Assembly: GCA_021770445.1 (NCBI GenBank)
Contig: JAETQY010000012.1
Span: forward strand, 1 to 53,017
Direction: 5' to 3'
Source of the DNA: Bacillota bacterium
GTDB taxonomy: Bacteria; Bacillota; Clostridia; Oscillospirales; Oscillospiraceae
Length of the DNA: 53,017 bases
Below, piece by piece: positions 31,698 to 40,112 of the stretch. The notes beneath the pieces are model-generated. The model ran no database searches. It was not told where the DNA came from and saw only the letters and a list, made by a program, of their open reading frames with translations. Every line of letters begins with the position of its first letter. The first letter of the stretch is position 1. A program made the position numbers and the translations under genes.

Positions 31698-31712
31698 AAA
31701 ACTTCGGGAAAG

Positions 31713-31747
31713 CAGTCACAATTTTCCTGTGCCGGTCGTGTTATAGG
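31713..31747 (+). promoter_or_regulatory. Candidate ECF-type promoter of the second sigma pair
   Basis: Upstream of the second ECF gene lies AGTCACAATTTTCC and, about 10 nt later, CGTGTTATAGG. ECF pairs of the DUF4179 type often autoregulate from such a CACAA box plus CGT-rich -10. This match is by eye and memory, without alignment. Confidence 0.3.
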
Positions 31748-31765
31748 TGAAAGGGGGCCGAGACC

Positions 31766-32248
31766 ATGACGGAATGGAACAGCGCACAGCAGGCGGGGCG
31801 GTTCGTGGAGGCCTACGCGGACCCCATCCTGCGGCTGTGCCTGACCTACTCCCTGACCCGGGAGGACGCCCAGGATATCTGCCAGGACATCTTCCTGACG
31901 CTGCTGGTGGAAAACCGGCAGTTCCAGGACGGGGAGCATGAACGCGCCTTTGTGCTGCGCTGTGCCATCAACGCCTGCAAGGACCTCTTAAAGAGCGCCG
32001 GGCGGCGCAGGACGGTGCCCATGGAGCAGGCGGAGCTGGTCCCCGCTCCGGAGCGGGAGGACAGCGGCCTGACGGAGCTGGTCCAGGCCCTGCCCCGGCA
32101 CTACGGCGCGGCGGTCTACCTTTTCTACTATGAGGGCTACAGCCTGGACGAGATCGCCCAGCTGTGCGGCTGCACACCGGCCGCGGCCCGGAAGCGGCTC
32201 AGCCGCGCCCGGAAGCTGCTGGCCAAGAAGTTGGAGGTGGCCCTATGA
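31766..32248 (+). CDS. ECF-type sigma factor (DUF4179-associated)
   Basis: Short sigma-70 protein (160 aa): region 2 around YSLTREDAQDICQDIFLTLL and AFVLRCAINACKDLLKS, region 4 around HYGAAVYLFYYEGYSLDEIAQ and ARKRLSRARKLL. ATG 31766 has GGGGG about 8 nt upstream. The stop overlaps the ATG of the DUF4179-type partner. The set is separate from the preceding pair, with a terminator and probable promoter between them. Confidence 0.87.
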   Translation: MTEWNSAQQAGRFVEAYADPILRLCLTYSLTREDAQDICQDIFLTLLVENRQFQDGEHERAFVLRCAINACKDLLKSAGRRRTVPMEQAELVPAPEREDSGLTELVQALPRHYGAAVYLFYYEGYSLDEIAQLCGCTPAAARKRLSRARKLLAKKLEVAL

Positions 32249-33675
32249 GCATCAAGGAACGGTTTGAGAGCGTGGGCTTCACCCCGGAGGAAAAATTGGA
32301 CTTGACCGCCCGTCTGGAGCGGGCGGCGGAACAGGAGGACAACATGACAAGCGCGACCAAGCGGAAGATCAAACGGATCAGCGGCGGGATGGTGTTCGGC
32401 GTCGCGGCCGCCGTGATGATGACGGTGGGGGCCCTGGCTGCGGTGCTGAATCCCGGCCTGCGGGGCTGGTTCGACACCCAGACCTACGGCACCCAGGAGA
32501 AGCTGGAGCAGGGCATTTACCGGCTGGACCGGAGCGAGACCTACAACGGCTGGACAGTCACTCTGGGAGAGTGCGTAGGGGACGACCACGGCGTGTATAT
32601 CTGGGGGGACGTGGCCGCCCCCGAGGGGACGGTGCTGGCCTTTCCGGAGGACGGCGGCCTGAGGGCCGCGTGCCAGATGGAGGGGCAGACGGGCCGTCTG
32701 GGTTCCATAGGCGCCTACTTCATGGATCATGACCCCACGGACAATCATGTCTCCATGCTGATAAAACCTCTTGTGACGTGGGGGGAGAGCCCCCGGGGAG
32801 AGACAGTCACCCTCCGCCTGGGTCCTGTCGCTGACGACTGGACTACCTATGATCCGGAGACCGGAGAAGGCGAATGGCATACAGAGGGAAGTGAGCTGAC
32901 GGCGGCCATCCGGGACCACGAGTGGGTCTTTGAGGACCTCACGCTGGACTACCCCGACCAGACCATCCGGCTGGAGCCCAATGTGGAGGTGCCCTGGCTG
33001 GACGGCACCACCACCGTGACCGATTTGGAGGTCTCACCTCTGGGTACCTATGTGTCGCTGGAGGGCGGGTCCTGCGGGGAATATGTCGCCCACATGAGTA
33101 CAGACCCAGTCCATGAGGGCGGAGAGACCATTACCTCTGGCAGCGTCACCTTTACAATTGGAGGCTCCGACGGCGGCTGGGAGGATAAGCGGCGCGAGAT
33201 GGAGAACAGCATCACCCTCGAACTGACCCTCCGGGACGGCACACAGGTGCTTCCCGGCAACATCGCGGCCTCGACGAGCGACTACAAGGAGGGGCTGGAG
33301 GGCCCGGAGACCCCCTGTTATTTCTTTGGCCGCACCTATGACGGTAACAGTGGGCTTGACCCCATCAGCGTGCTGGACCCCGCCCAGGTGGACCATGTGA
33401 CCGTCTGCGGGGTGGATATCCCGCTCACGTCTCAGGAGGACGGCGGCTCCGCCGCCCCGGAGCAGACCGCAAAGCCCTCGGCGATGGAGGGCGTGGTCAG
33501 CGCGAAGAAGGGGCTGAACGTCCGCTCCGGGCCCGGGACCCGCTTCCGGGTGCTGACCGCCGTCCCCAAGGGCACCCGGCTGGATATCCTGGGGGAGGAG
33601 AGCGGCTTCTATCAGGTGAGCCTCTCCGGGGGCAAAATCGGATACGCCTCGAAAAATCACATCCTGGTAGAGTAA
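32245..33675 (+). CDS. DUF4179-type anti-sigma membrane protein with C-terminal SH3b domain
   Basis: A 476-residue partner of the ECF factor. About 45 cytoplasmic residues precede one transmembrane helix (MVFGVAAAVMMTVGALAAVL, near 49-68). A large external region of beta type follows to about residue 395. Residues about 410-476 form a bacterial SH3 (SH3b) domain: VVSAKKGLNVRSGPGTRFRV, then GYASKNHILVE. SH3b domains often bind cell-wall peptides, so the sensor may read envelope state; that is an inference. ATGA overlap with the sigma gene; SD TTGGAGG. Confidence 0.75.
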   Translation: MSIKERFESVGFTPEEKLDLTARLERAAEQEDNMTSATKRKIKRISGGMVFGVAAAVMMTVGALAAVLNPGLRGWFDTQTYGTQEKLEQGIYRLDRSETYNGWTVTLGECVGDDHGVYIWGDVAAPEGTVLAFPEDGGLRAACQMEGQTGRLGSIGAYFMDHDPTDNHVSMLIKPLVTWGESPRGETVTLRLGPVADDWTTYDPETGEGEWHTEGSELTAAIRDHEWVFEDLTLDYPDQTIRLEPNVEVPWLDGTTTVTDLEVSPLGTYVSLEGGSCGEYVAHMSTDPVHEGGETITSGSVTFTIGGSDGGWEDKRREMENSITLELTLRDGTQVLPGNIAASTSDYKEGLEGPETPCYFFGRTYDGNSGLDPISVLDPAQVDHVTVCGVDIPLTSQEDGGSAAPEQTAKPSAMEGVVSAKKGLNVRSGPGTRFRVLTAVPKGTRLDILGEESGFYQVSLSGGKIGYASKNHILVE

Positions 33676-33679
33676 AGGA

Positions 33680-33715
33680 GAAAAACGCCCCGGCCGGTTT
33701 TCCGGCCGGGGCGTC
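33680..33715. terminator. Strong hairpin terminator
   Basis: A 13-bp perfect stem (33685-33697 with 33702-33714), loop TTTT. The better T tract is on the minus strand (complement of 33681-33685), but it also ends the DUF4179 gene. Confidence 0.75.
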
Positions 33716-33729
33716 TCAGGCTGTCAAAA

Positions 33730-33788
33730 AAGCCTCCCTCCTTGAGGGAGGTGGCACGGCGAAGCCGTGACGGAGGGAGTTTTTTGTG
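33730..33788. repeat. Structured CTCCCT repeat, copy A
   Basis: Architecture: stem 1 CCTCCCT-CCTT-GAGGGAGG, then TGG, stem 2 CACGGC-GAA-GCCGTG, then ACGGAGGGAGT and a T run. The same layout recurs inverted at 33814-33870 and again at 52885-52930. Confidence 0.8.
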
Positions 33789-33813
33789 AAAAAGTTATAA
33801 TTTTTTTCCTGCT

Positions 33814-33870
33814 TTACTCCCTCAGTCACCGCCTGCGGCGGCGACAGCTCCCTCAGAGAGGGAGCCTTTG
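33814..33870. repeat. Structured CTCCCT repeat, copy B (inverted)
   Basis: On the minus strand it reads CTCCCTCTCTGAGGGAG, CTG, a different stem 2 (TCGCCGCC with the opposite side GGCGGTGA) and CTGAGGGAGT. It faces copy A across 25 nt of AT-rich sequence (33789-33813), so the pair could also form one large cruciform or flank a mobile unit. Confidence 0.8.
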
Positions 33871-33871
33871 C

Positions 33872-35128
33872 TTATGTCTCCTCGGGCTCCTCCAGAAGCC
33901 GTACCTGAATTTCCAGCACCCGGCGGTGCTCCACCTTGGTGACGGTGACGTCCAGTCCCTCGGCCTGGAAGTGGTCCCCCGCCTCGGGGACCCGGCCCAC
34001 CTGCTCCAGCACCCACCCGGAGACGGTGGCGGCGTCGCAGGCCCCCTTCACCTGGAACAGGTCGTACATGTCGTCCAGATCGGCGGAGCAGGCGATCAGG
34101 TAGCTGCCGTCGGGCTGCTTCCGGAAAATCTCGATCACCTCGTCGTGCTCATCCCAGATTTCGCCCACCAGCTCCTCCAGGATGTCCTCCAGGGTGACGA
34201 TGCCCTCCGTGCCGCCGTACTCGTCCACCACCACGGCCATATGGGCCTTGTTTTTCTGCAAGATGCGCAGCAGCTCAAAAACCCTGGTGTTGCCGGTGGT
34301 GTAGAACACCGGGGACTTGATATTGGCCACCATGGTCTCCCCCCGGTAGCGGGCGGCGTAGAAGTCCTTCTCGTGGATGACCCCCACAATATTGTCCACC
34401 GTCTCGTGGTAGAGGGGAATGCGGGAGTAGCCGGTCTCGGCGAAGAGGGCGGCGATCTCCTCCATGGAGCTGTCCTCGTCGGCGGCGGTCAGGTCCACCC
34501 GGGGGGTGAGAATCTCCGACACCTCCAGGTCGTTGAACTCGATGGCGTTGCGGATCAGGTCGCTCTCGTGCTCGTCCAGGCCGCCCTCGGTCTGGGCCTG
34601 GTCCACCATGCCCACCAGCTCCTCCTCGGTGATGCCGTCGTCCCCCTTGGCCCGGAACACCTTGCTCATCAGCTTCTTCCACTGGGTGAACAGGAAGTTC
34701 AGCGGGGTGAGCACCACCATGAACAGCCGGAGCAGGGGCTGGGCGAACATGGCGAAGTCCTCTGGCCGCTCCTTGGACAGGCTCTTGGGGGTGACCTCAC
34801 CGAAGACCAGGATAATCACGGTCAGGGCTATTGTGGCCACGGTGGGGCCGTACTGGTGAAACCACTTGGTGCACAGCACGGTGGCCACGGTGGTGGCGGT
34901 GATGTTGACGATGTTGTTGCCGATAAGGATGGTGGTCAGCAGCTTGTCGTACTCCTCGGCCAGGGCCAGGGTTTTGGCGGCCCGGCGGCTGCCGTTGTCC
35001 GCCCGAGTTTTGAGACGGATGCGGTTTAAGGAGGTATAGGCCGTCTCAGTGGCGGAGAAGTAGGCTGACATGGCCACCAGAAGCAGAAGAACAAAAATCA
35101 TTACTAAGTCAGAACTGTCTATGTCCAT
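33872..35128 (-). CDS. CNNM/CorC family transporter-like protein (DUF21-CBS-CorC_HlyC)
   Basis: A 418-residue membrane protein. Residues 1 to about 165 are the DUF21 domain ([38 protein letters not shown]). About 195-325 are a CBS pair ([37 protein letters not shown]). The C-terminal 80 residues are the CorC_HlyC domain. Family members export Mg2+ or handle Co2+ and are often mis-called hemolysins. The ATG at 35128 keeps the first helix complete; a GGAG lies 13 nt upstream, slightly far. Confidence 0.9.
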   Translation of the reverse strand: MDIDSSDLVMIFVLLLLVAMSAYFSATETAYTSLNRIRLKTRADNGSRRAAKTLALAEEYDKLLTTILIGNNIVNITATTVATVLCTKWFHQYGPTVATIALTVIILVFGEVTPKSLSKERPEDFAMFAQPLLRLFMVVLTPLNFLFTQWKKLMSKVFRAKGDDGITEEELVGMVDQAQTEGGLDEHESDLIRNAIEFNDLEVSEILTPRVDLTAADEDSSMEEIAALFAETGYSRIPLYHETVDNIVGVIHEKDFYAARYRGETMVANIKSPVFYTTGNTRVFELLRILQKNKAHMAVVVDEYGGTEGIVTLEDILEELVGEIWDEHDEVIEIFRKQPDGSYLIACSADLDDMYDLFQVKGACDAATVSGWVLEQVGRVPEAGDHFQAEGLDVTVTKVEHRRVLEIQVRLLEEPEET

Positions 35129-35190
35129 AGGGGAACGATCACTCCAATTTTTGTTTACCCCGGGGAAAGGCGGGGTATATTTGAATCAGG

Positions 35191-35219
35191 AGTATACCAT
35201 ACCTGCCCCGGGATTGCAA
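35191..35219 (-). promoter_or_regulatory. Promoter of the CNNM/CorC gene
   Basis: Minus-strand TTGCAA (35214-35219), 17 nt, TATACT (complement of 35191-35196). Confidence 0.6.
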
Positions 35220-35281
35220 ACCTATTTTACCCAGCGCCGGAAAGATTCACAAAATTTTAACTTCAAAAGGCAAAAAAGCTC

Positions 35282-35310
35282 TTGACGGCGGGGGACAGGC
35301 GTGGTATAGT
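35282..35310 (+). promoter_or_regulatory. Promoter of the rpmG-secE-nusG-rplK-rplA operon
   Basis: TTGACG (35282-35287), 17 nt, TATAGT (35305-35310). Transcription would start near 35317, leaving about 295 nt before rpmG. Confidence 0.65.
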
Positions 35311-35316
35311 AGCTCT

Positions 35317-35611
35317 ACCTGTGAAGAGGGGCTTTTTCTGCTGTCCGGATACGGTGTCCGGGGGGCGGACCCCTCCACCTGCGGGACACAGGGAGGCAGC
35401 AGCCGATCTCCACCGTACCCTCTGGGCGCGTTTTTGTGCCCTTTGGCGCTGGATTTCGGCTTAAGACAGGCCGGGTCCGGCGTTTTCTTTCTCTTTCCAC
35501 AATTTTTTCTTGTATTTCCACCCCCGGAGGGGATGGAAATCACGGAGATGCACTAGAGAGGGGAGCGCGGAGCGCGAGACCTGTCAAATAAAAAAGGAGG
35601 TGCCGAACAAT
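35317..35611 (+). ncRNA. Long structured leader of the rpmG operon
   Basis: This stretch has no credible ORF. It holds a GTGTCC...GGGACAC stem (about 35353-35389), a small GCCG-GGTC-CGGC hairpin with a pyrimidine tract GTTTTCTTTCTCTTT (about 35470-35498) that could attenuate, and a strong ATTTCCA...TGGAAAT hairpin with an inner CCCC/GGGG stem (about 35513-35540) followed by a GCGCGGAGCGCG palindrome. It may be a ribosomal-protein-type autoregulatory leader or a separate small RNA ending near 35498. No known family recognised. Confidence 0.4.
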
Positions 35612-35779
35612 ATGGCAGCAAAAGCCGGCGCTCGCATTAAGATCACCCTGCGGTGCTCTGAGTGCAAGCAGAGAAACTACAATACCTTTAAGAACAAGAA
35701 GAATACCCCTGACCGTCTGGAGTTGAACAAATACTGCCCCTTCTGCAGGAAGCACACCGTTCACAATGAGACGAAGTGA
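35612..35779 (+). CDS. rpmG: Ribosomal protein L33
   Basis: Large-subunit protein bL33 (55 aa), zinc-type: [11 protein letters not shown] and [11 protein letters not shown] give the paired CxxC ligands. ATG 35612 has AGGAGGT 10 nt upstream, and the longer frame seen upstream is leader sequence. First gene of the transcription-translation cluster. Confidence 0.95.
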   Translation: MAAKAGARIKITLRCSECKQRNYNTFKNKKNTPDRLELNKYCPFCRKHTVHNETK

Positions 35780-35814
35780 TTGGCGCCAAAGCCGAAATGA
35801 AAGAAGGGTAAGCA

Positions 35815-36078
35815 ATGGCTGAGAACGAAAAGCAGGCCGTACAGGCCAAGAAGGACAAGAAGTCCGAGAAGAAGCCCGGCTTTTTCGCCCGCGTGGGCAA
35901 GTGGTTCCGGGATATGAAGAGCGAGCTGAAGAAGGTCCAGTGGCCCACCAGAAAGCAGACCATCAACAACACGCTGATCGTCATTGCCTGCGTGATCGTG
36001 GTCGGCATCTTTATCGCCCTGTTCGACTTCGTCGCCGGCGAGGCGATTAAGCTGCTCATCGGCGCCTTCAAAGGGTGA
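35815..36078 (+). CDS. secE: Preprotein translocase subunit SecE
   Basis: Clamp subunit of the SecYEG channel (87 aa). A charged Lys-rich N-terminus of about 20 residues is followed by GKWFRDMKSELKKVQWPTRK, the family signature, and one transmembrane helix (LIVIACVIVVGIFIALFDFV). It overlaps or abuts nusG in the classic rpmG-secE-nusG order. Confidence 0.94.
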   Translation: MAENEKQAVQAKKDKKSEKKPGFFARVGKWFRDMKSELKKVQWPTRKQTINNTLIVIACVIVVGIFIALFDFVAGEAIKLLIGAFKG

Positions 36079-36083
36079 CGCGG

Positions 36084-36608
36084 ATGGCGGACAACGCGAA
36101 CTGGTATGTGGTCCACACCTACTCAGGCTATGAGAATACGGTAAAGGCCACCATCGAGAAGTATGTCGAAAACCGCAGCATGCACGAGCTGATCCATGAG
36201 ATTAGCATTCCCCTGGAGACAGTCACCGAGATCACGGACAACGGCCCCAAGGAAGTGGAGCGGAAGGTGTTCCCCGGCTATGTCCTGGTAAAGATGGTGA
36301 TGAACGACGAGACCTGGCACGTGGTGCGCAACATCCGGGGCGTCACCGGCTTTTTGGGCGAGGGCAACAAGGCCATCCCCCTGAGCGACGAGGACGTGGC
36401 GAAGCTGGGTGTGGAGAAGCGGGAGGTCGTGGTCAGCTACGAGCTGGGCGACACCGTGCGCATCACCGACGGCGCCCTGGAGTCCTTCCTGGGTACCGTG
36501 GACGAGATCGACCTGGACAACAACAAGGTCCGCGTGGTGGTGTCCATGTTTGGACGCGAGACCCCCGTGGAGCTGGAGCTGGACCAGGTGGAACCCGCGA
36601 ACGCTTAA
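36084..36608 (+). CDS. nusG: Transcription termination/antitermination factor NusG
   Basis: RNA polymerase-binding factor (174 aa) coupling transcription to translation or Rho. The NGN domain (WYVVHTYSGYENTVKATIEK; FPGYVLVKMVMNDETWHVVRN) is followed by a KOW domain (GDTVRITDGALESFLGTVDE). ATG 36084 has AAAGGG 8 nt upstream and is preferred over GTG 36075, which would overlap the secE stop. Confidence 0.95.
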   Translation: MADNANWYVVHTYSGYENTVKATIEKYVENRSMHELIHEISIPLETVTEITDNGPKEVERKVFPGYVLVKMVMNDETWHVVRNIRGVTGFLGEGNKAIPLSDEDVAKLGVEKREVVVSYELGDTVRITDGALESFLGTVDEIDLDNNKVRVVVSMFGRETPVELELDQVEPANA

Positions 36609-36629
36609 ACAGAAAAAATTCGCAGACAA

Positions 36630-36665
36630 GTGGGAGGAATCTGAAAGATTCCGCCAAACTACCAC
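36630..36665 (+). promoter_or_regulatory. L1-type leader hairpin upstream of rplK
   Basis: A stem-loop with closing GTGG/CCAC (36630-36633 with 36662-36665) and inner GGAATC/GATTCC (36636-36641 with 36647-36652) contains GTGGGAGG and ACTACCACA. This resembles the Firmicute rplK leader through which ribosomal protein L1 represses L11 and L1 translation. Identified from general resemblance only. Confidence 0.5.
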
Positions 36666-36689
36666 ATTTTCAAATGGAGGTGCTCTTTC

Positions 36690-37115
36690 GTGGCACAGAA
36701 AGTAACTGGATACGTTAAATTGCAGATTCCCGCCGGCAAGGCGACTCCCGCCCCTCCGGTAGGCCCCGCCCTGGGCCAGCACGGCGTGAACATCGCCGCC
36801 TTCACTAAGGAGTTCAACGAGCGGACCAAGAACGACGTGGGCCTGATTATCCCCGTCATCATCACCGTCTACGCCGACCGCTCCTTCACCTTTATCACCA
36901 AGACGCCCCCCGCCCCTGTGCTGATTAAGAAGGCCTGCGGTATTGACAAGGCCTCTGGTGTGCCCAACAAGAACAAGGTGGCCACCATCAGCAAGGAGGA
37001 TGTGCGCAAGATCGCTGAGACCAAGATGCCCGACCTCAATGCCGCCTCCATCGAGGCCGCTATGAGCATGATCGCCGGTACTGCCCGCTCCATGGGTATC
37101 CTGGTGGGCGAGTAA
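36690..37115 (+). CDS. rplK: Ribosomal protein L11
   Basis: GTPase-centre protein uL11 (141 aa): [20 protein letters not shown] at the N-terminus, [10 protein letters not shown], and the C-terminal rRNA-binding domain ending [15 protein letters not shown]. It starts at GTG 36690 with GGAGG 9 nt upstream. It precedes rplA by 13 nt. Confidence 0.96.
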   Translation: MAQKVTGYVKLQIPAGKATPAPPVGPALGQHGVNIAAFTKEFNERTKNDVGLIIPVIITVYADRSFTFITKTPPAPVLIKKACGIDKASGVPNKNKVATISKEDVRKIAETKMPDLNAASIEAAMSMIAGTARSMGILVGE

Positions 37116-37128
37116 GGAGGGGATAGGA

Positions 37129-37821
37129 ATGTTTAGAGGAAAGAAATATCAGGACAGCGCCAAGAAGATTGACAAGAACATGCTGTACGATACCGCCGAC
37201 GCCATGAAGCTGGTGGTGGACACCGCCACCGCCAAGTTTGACGAGACCGTGGAGCTCCACGTGAAGCTGGGCGTCGACTCCCGCCACGCCGACCAGCAGG
37301 TCCGCGGCGCTATCGTTCTGCCCCACGGCACCGGCAAGACCCAGCGTGTGCTGGTTTTCGCTAAGGCCGCCAAGGCCGACGAGGCCAAGGCCGCCGGCGC
37401 CGACTATGTGGGCGAGATGGACCTGGTGGAGAAGATCCAGAAGGAGAACTGGTTTGACTTTGACGTGGTGGTCGCTACCCCCGACATGATGGGTGTGGTG
37501 GGCCGTCTGGGTAAGGTGCTGGGCCCCAAGGGCCTGATGCCCTCCCCCAAGGCCGGCACCGTCACTATGGACGTGACCAAGGCCGTCAACGAGATCAAAG
37601 CCGGTAAGGTGGAGTACCGTCTGGACAAGACCAACATCATCCACTGCCCCATCGGCAAGGTCTCCTTCGGTGCTGAGAAGCTGAGCGAGAACTTCGCCGC
37701 CCTCATGGGCGCCATCATCAAGGCCAAGCCCGCCGCCGCCAAGGGCCAGTATATCAAGAGCTGCACCGTAGCGGCCACCATGGGCCCCGGCGTCAAGGTC
37801 AACGGCGCCAAGCTGGTGTAA
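37129..37821 (+). CDS. rplA: Ribosomal protein L1
   Basis: L1-stalk protein uL1 (230 aa) and likely translational repressor of its own operon. Seen: [50 protein letters not shown] and [19 protein letters not shown]. Complete, with a terminator 19 nt downstream. The usual rplJ-rplL genes do not follow. Confidence 0.96.
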   Translation: MFRGKKYQDSAKKIDKNMLYDTADAMKLVVDTATAKFDETVELHVKLGVDSRHADQQVRGAIVLPHGTGKTQRVLVFAKAAKADEAKAAGADYVGEMDLVEKIQKENWFDFDVVVATPDMMGVVGRLGKVLGPKGLMPSPKAGTVTMDVTKAVNEIKAGKVEYRLDKTNIIHCPIGKVSFGAEKLSENFAALMGAIIKAKPAAAKGQYIKSCTVAATMGPGVKVNGAKLV

Positions 37822-37839
37822 TTCGGCAATCCAACATAG

Positions 37840-37874
37840 AAATCCCCCGACCTCAGTGGCCGGGGGATTTTTCA
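37840..37874. terminator. Terminator between rplA and the DUF3021 gene
   Basis: A 9-bp stem (37840-37848 with 37862-37870) with T tract TTTTTC on the plus strand; its minus-strand side can serve the convergent DUF3021 gene. Confidence 0.8.
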
Positions 37875-38294
37875 GCTCTCGCGGAGCTGTTTGTTCAGCT
37901 TTTCAATGTTGTTCCGGGTGGAGAAGTAGATCATCAGCCAGATCAGGGCGTAGCCCACCGCGAAGATAAGAGTGAAGATCAGAACGGGAGTGAGGTCCCG
38001 CTTCAGCCAGCCGTTCCAGAGGTAGATAAGGATATAGTCCAGGTAGAGGATCCCACCGTGGATGAGGATGGCCCCAGTGAGGGGCAGCCGGTCCATCTGG
38101 TAGACCACGCTGATGCCCCCGGCGATGAAGGCCATCAAGGAGACAGTGAGGATGCCCTTGCATACCTCCGCCGGGGTGAGGGCCTGGATGACCCCGGCCT
38201 GCCCCAGGGCGAAATAGACCACGGCCAGGATCACCGGGCCGCCGCAGGCGGTCATCAGTCCCCGTTTACAGAAGTCGATCATGTGTTTTTTCAT
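37872..38294 (-). CDS. DUF3021 family membrane protein
   Basis: Four-helix membrane protein (140 aa) with a DUF3021 look: CKRGLMTACGGPVILAVVYF near the N-terminus, then GGISVVYQMDRLPLTGAILIH and a final helix with WLMIYFSTRNNIEKLN. Such proteins pair with LytTR regulators, as here, and are thought to hold or sense for the regulator at the membrane. Its start overlaps the LytTR stop by 4 nt. Confidence 0.82.
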   Translation of the reverse strand: MKKHMIDFCKRGLMTACGGPVILAVVYFALGQAGVIQALTPAEVCKGILTVSLMAFIAGGISVVYQMDRLPLTGAILIHGGILYLDYILIYLWNGWLKRDLTPVLIFTLIFAVGYALIWLMIYFSTRNNIEKLNKQLRES

Positions 38295-38731
38295 GTGGAA
38301 AACCTCCTCTTAATTTGTGCGAAACAGCGCCGGGACACATACTCCCGCCAGCCACACCGGAATACCGCGTCCACTGCCCCGCTGAAGGAGGCCACGAACC
38401 GCTCTAGCCGTTTCTCGTTGGCCAGGGTGGACCGGTTGATGCGGATGAAGCAGGCGGGGACCACCGCCTCCAGCTCATACAGCCGCAGTTTGACCCGGTA
38501 CTTCGTCCCAGTCCCGTCGATGGCCCAGGTCTTGCCGTCAATGACGGTGAGGCACTCGATCTGAGAGAAGGGCAACTGCCGCACCTCGTCCTGGGCGTAC
38601 ACCGTCAGCCTGTCCGCCCCGCTGTACCGCAGCACCAGGGCCTCGATCCGGTCGGTGAGCTCTGACCGCGCGTGGACGGCGGCGGTCACTTTTTCCGGCT
38701 GGGACGGGTCGATTATCAGTTTAAACTCCAT
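38291..38731 (-). CDS. LytTR family DNA-binding regulator
   Basis: A 146-residue stand-alone LytTR protein without a receiver domain. The C-terminal LytTR domain (about residues 45-146) shows SQIECLTVIDGKTWAI, then KLRLYELEAVVPACFIRINRSTLAN near 100, the typical F-x-RI-R-S-x-x-N stretch. The start ATG 38731 has AGGAGG 9 nt upstream, and a TACAAT -10 lies near 38755. Forms a two-gene LytTR-DUF3021 regulatory unit, whose target may be itself or the adjacent MFS gene. Confidence 0.87.
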   Translation of the reverse strand: MEFKLIIDPSQPEKVTAAVHARSELTDRIEALVLRYSGADRLTVYAQDEVRQLPFSQIECLTVIDGKTWAIDGTGTKYRVKLRLYELEAVVPACFIRINRSTLANEKRLERFVASFSGAVDAVFRCGWREYVSRRCFAQIKRRFST

Positions 38732-38800
38732 TGTGTCTCGCCTCCTATGGCCGTATTGTACCACAGAAGAATCAAAAGAAAAGGCTTTTGCGCCCAGCGG

Positions 38801-40066
38801 TCAGTTTTCGCTGGTAAGCGGTCCGGGGGAGGTCTCCTCTAACCGGCGGAACACTCTCCGGGACCGGAGGGCCACCAGGGCGGACAGGGCGGCCGCCCCC
38901 AGGAGCACGGTCCAGGGGGACAGGGCGTCAAAGAGGACGCCATAGGCCGCCTGGCCCAGAGGGGAGGCGCAGTTGGCCACCGCCTGGATGCAGGCGATCA
39001 CCTTGCCCAGCAGCTGCCCTGGTACCTGGGCCTGGACCAGGGTGAGCATGACCACGGTAAACAGTGTGGCGGCGGCCATGGCCAGCATGGACATGGCGGT
39101 GAGCAGCCAGTAGCTCACCATCCCAGGCACTCCGGGGAGGACGGCTAGCCCCATGATCCCTGCCGCCCCGGCGCAGGCCAGCAGGCAAAGCGAGCCGTGG
39201 CGGGGTTTTAGCTGTGTACCCAAAAGCCCCGCAAGGAGTCCACCCAAAAGTCCCCCCAGCGCCATAATTGCCTGGGTCAGGCCCAGGGCGGCGTCGCTCA
39301 TACCCAGCACCTGGGCTACAATGGCGGGGATACCCACGATCATCACCGCCGACAGAATCAGGTTGAAGGCGGACAGCACCAGCGTCGCCGACAGGAACAC
39401 CGGCCGCTCCCTGGAGATGTACCGCCAGCTCTCTCCCAGGTCCCGGCCCACCGTGGCCAGCACCCCAGTGTCGCGGGGCCGCCTCTCGTGGGGAACGCGG
39501 ATAAAAATTTCCATCACCGCCGAGAGAAAGAAGCACACGCCTCCGATGGTCAGGATGGGGGAAAGGCCCCACAGTCCAAAGATGACGCCCCCCAGGGCAG
39601 GCCCCAGCAGGTTAGCCAGGGTGGACACCATGTTGATGACCGCGTTACCCTGGGTGAGCCGGTCGGGGGAGAGGAGCAGGGGCAGGCTGGCCTGGACCGC
39701 CGGCTGGTAGGCCCCGGCGATGGCGTAGAGCAGCATCAGGGTCACGATCACCAGAGGGACCAGCGGGGCCCTGCCCCATAGCAGGCAAAAGGCCACCGTC
39801 AGCCCGGCGGTGAGGAAGTCCAGCCCCGCCATGATGCGGCCCTTGTGGACCCGGTCCGCCGCCGTCCCGCCGATGGGCCCCATGAGGATCATAGGCAGGA
39901 AGGAACAGGCGTTCACCGCCCCGAACAGGGCGATGGAGCCCGTCTCCCGCAGCAGGTACAGGGGGAGGGCGAAGTGGAGGATGGCGTTGCCGAACAGGGA
40001 GATGATCTGCCCGATGACCACCAAAGAAAAATCCCGGGTGAACAAGGCGCTTTTTTGTGTTTCCAT
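38801..40066 (-). CDS. MFS multidrug/macrolide-type efflux transporter
   Basis: Twelve-helix major facilitator (421 aa) of the MFS_3/MefA-like group: FSLVVIGQIISLFGNAILHF helix 1, GPIGGTAADRVHKGRIM after helix 2 as the signature loop, and a long central linker near residue 195. The substrate is unknown, probably a hydrophobic toxic compound. An SD AAAGGAG lies 6 nt before the ATG. A TetR gene lies upstream with an operator in the gap, so expression is probably induced by its substrate. Confidence 0.87.
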   Translation of the reverse strand: METQKSALFTRDFSLVVIGQIISLFGNAILHFALPLYLLRETGSIALFGAVNACSFLPMILMGPIGGTAADRVHKGRIMAGLDFLTAGLTVAFCLLWGRAPLVPLVIVTLMLLYAIAGAYQPAVQASLPLLLSPDRLTQGNAVINMVSTLANLLGPALGGVIFGLWGLSPILTIGGVCFFLSAVMEIFIRVPHERRPRDTGVLATVGRDLGESWRYISRERPVFLSATLVLSAFNLILSAVMIVGIPAIVAQVLGMSDAALGLTQAIMALGGLLGGLLAGLLGTQLKPRHGSLCLLACAGAAGIMGLAVLPGVPGMVSYWLLTAMSMLAMAAATLFTVVMLTLVQAQVPGQLLGKVIACIQAVANCASPLGQAAYGVLFDALSPWTVLLGAAALSALVALRSRRVFRRLEETSPGPLTSEN

Positions 40067-40088
40067 AGGATGCTCCTTTCTTAAATAA

Positions 40089-40105
40089 AAACCGACCGTC
40101 GGTTT
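40089..40105. promoter_or_regulatory. TetR-type operator in the MFS leader
   Basis: A perfect 8+1+8 palindrome AAACCGAC-C-GTCGGTTT between the tetR gene and the MFS start. It lies just after a plausible promoter (TTGGCA and TACAAA on the minus strand, 17-nt spacing). Confidence 0.7.
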
Positions 40106-40112
40106 GTATACA

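Noticed and set aside
33720..33870. CRISPR-like array
   Set aside because: Two inverted structured repeats separated by AT-rich sequence, with no regular spacers and no cas genes.
35510..35611. N-terminal extension of L33
   Set aside because: The extra 34 codons lie within leader hairpins; L33 starts at MAAKAG with an SD just before.
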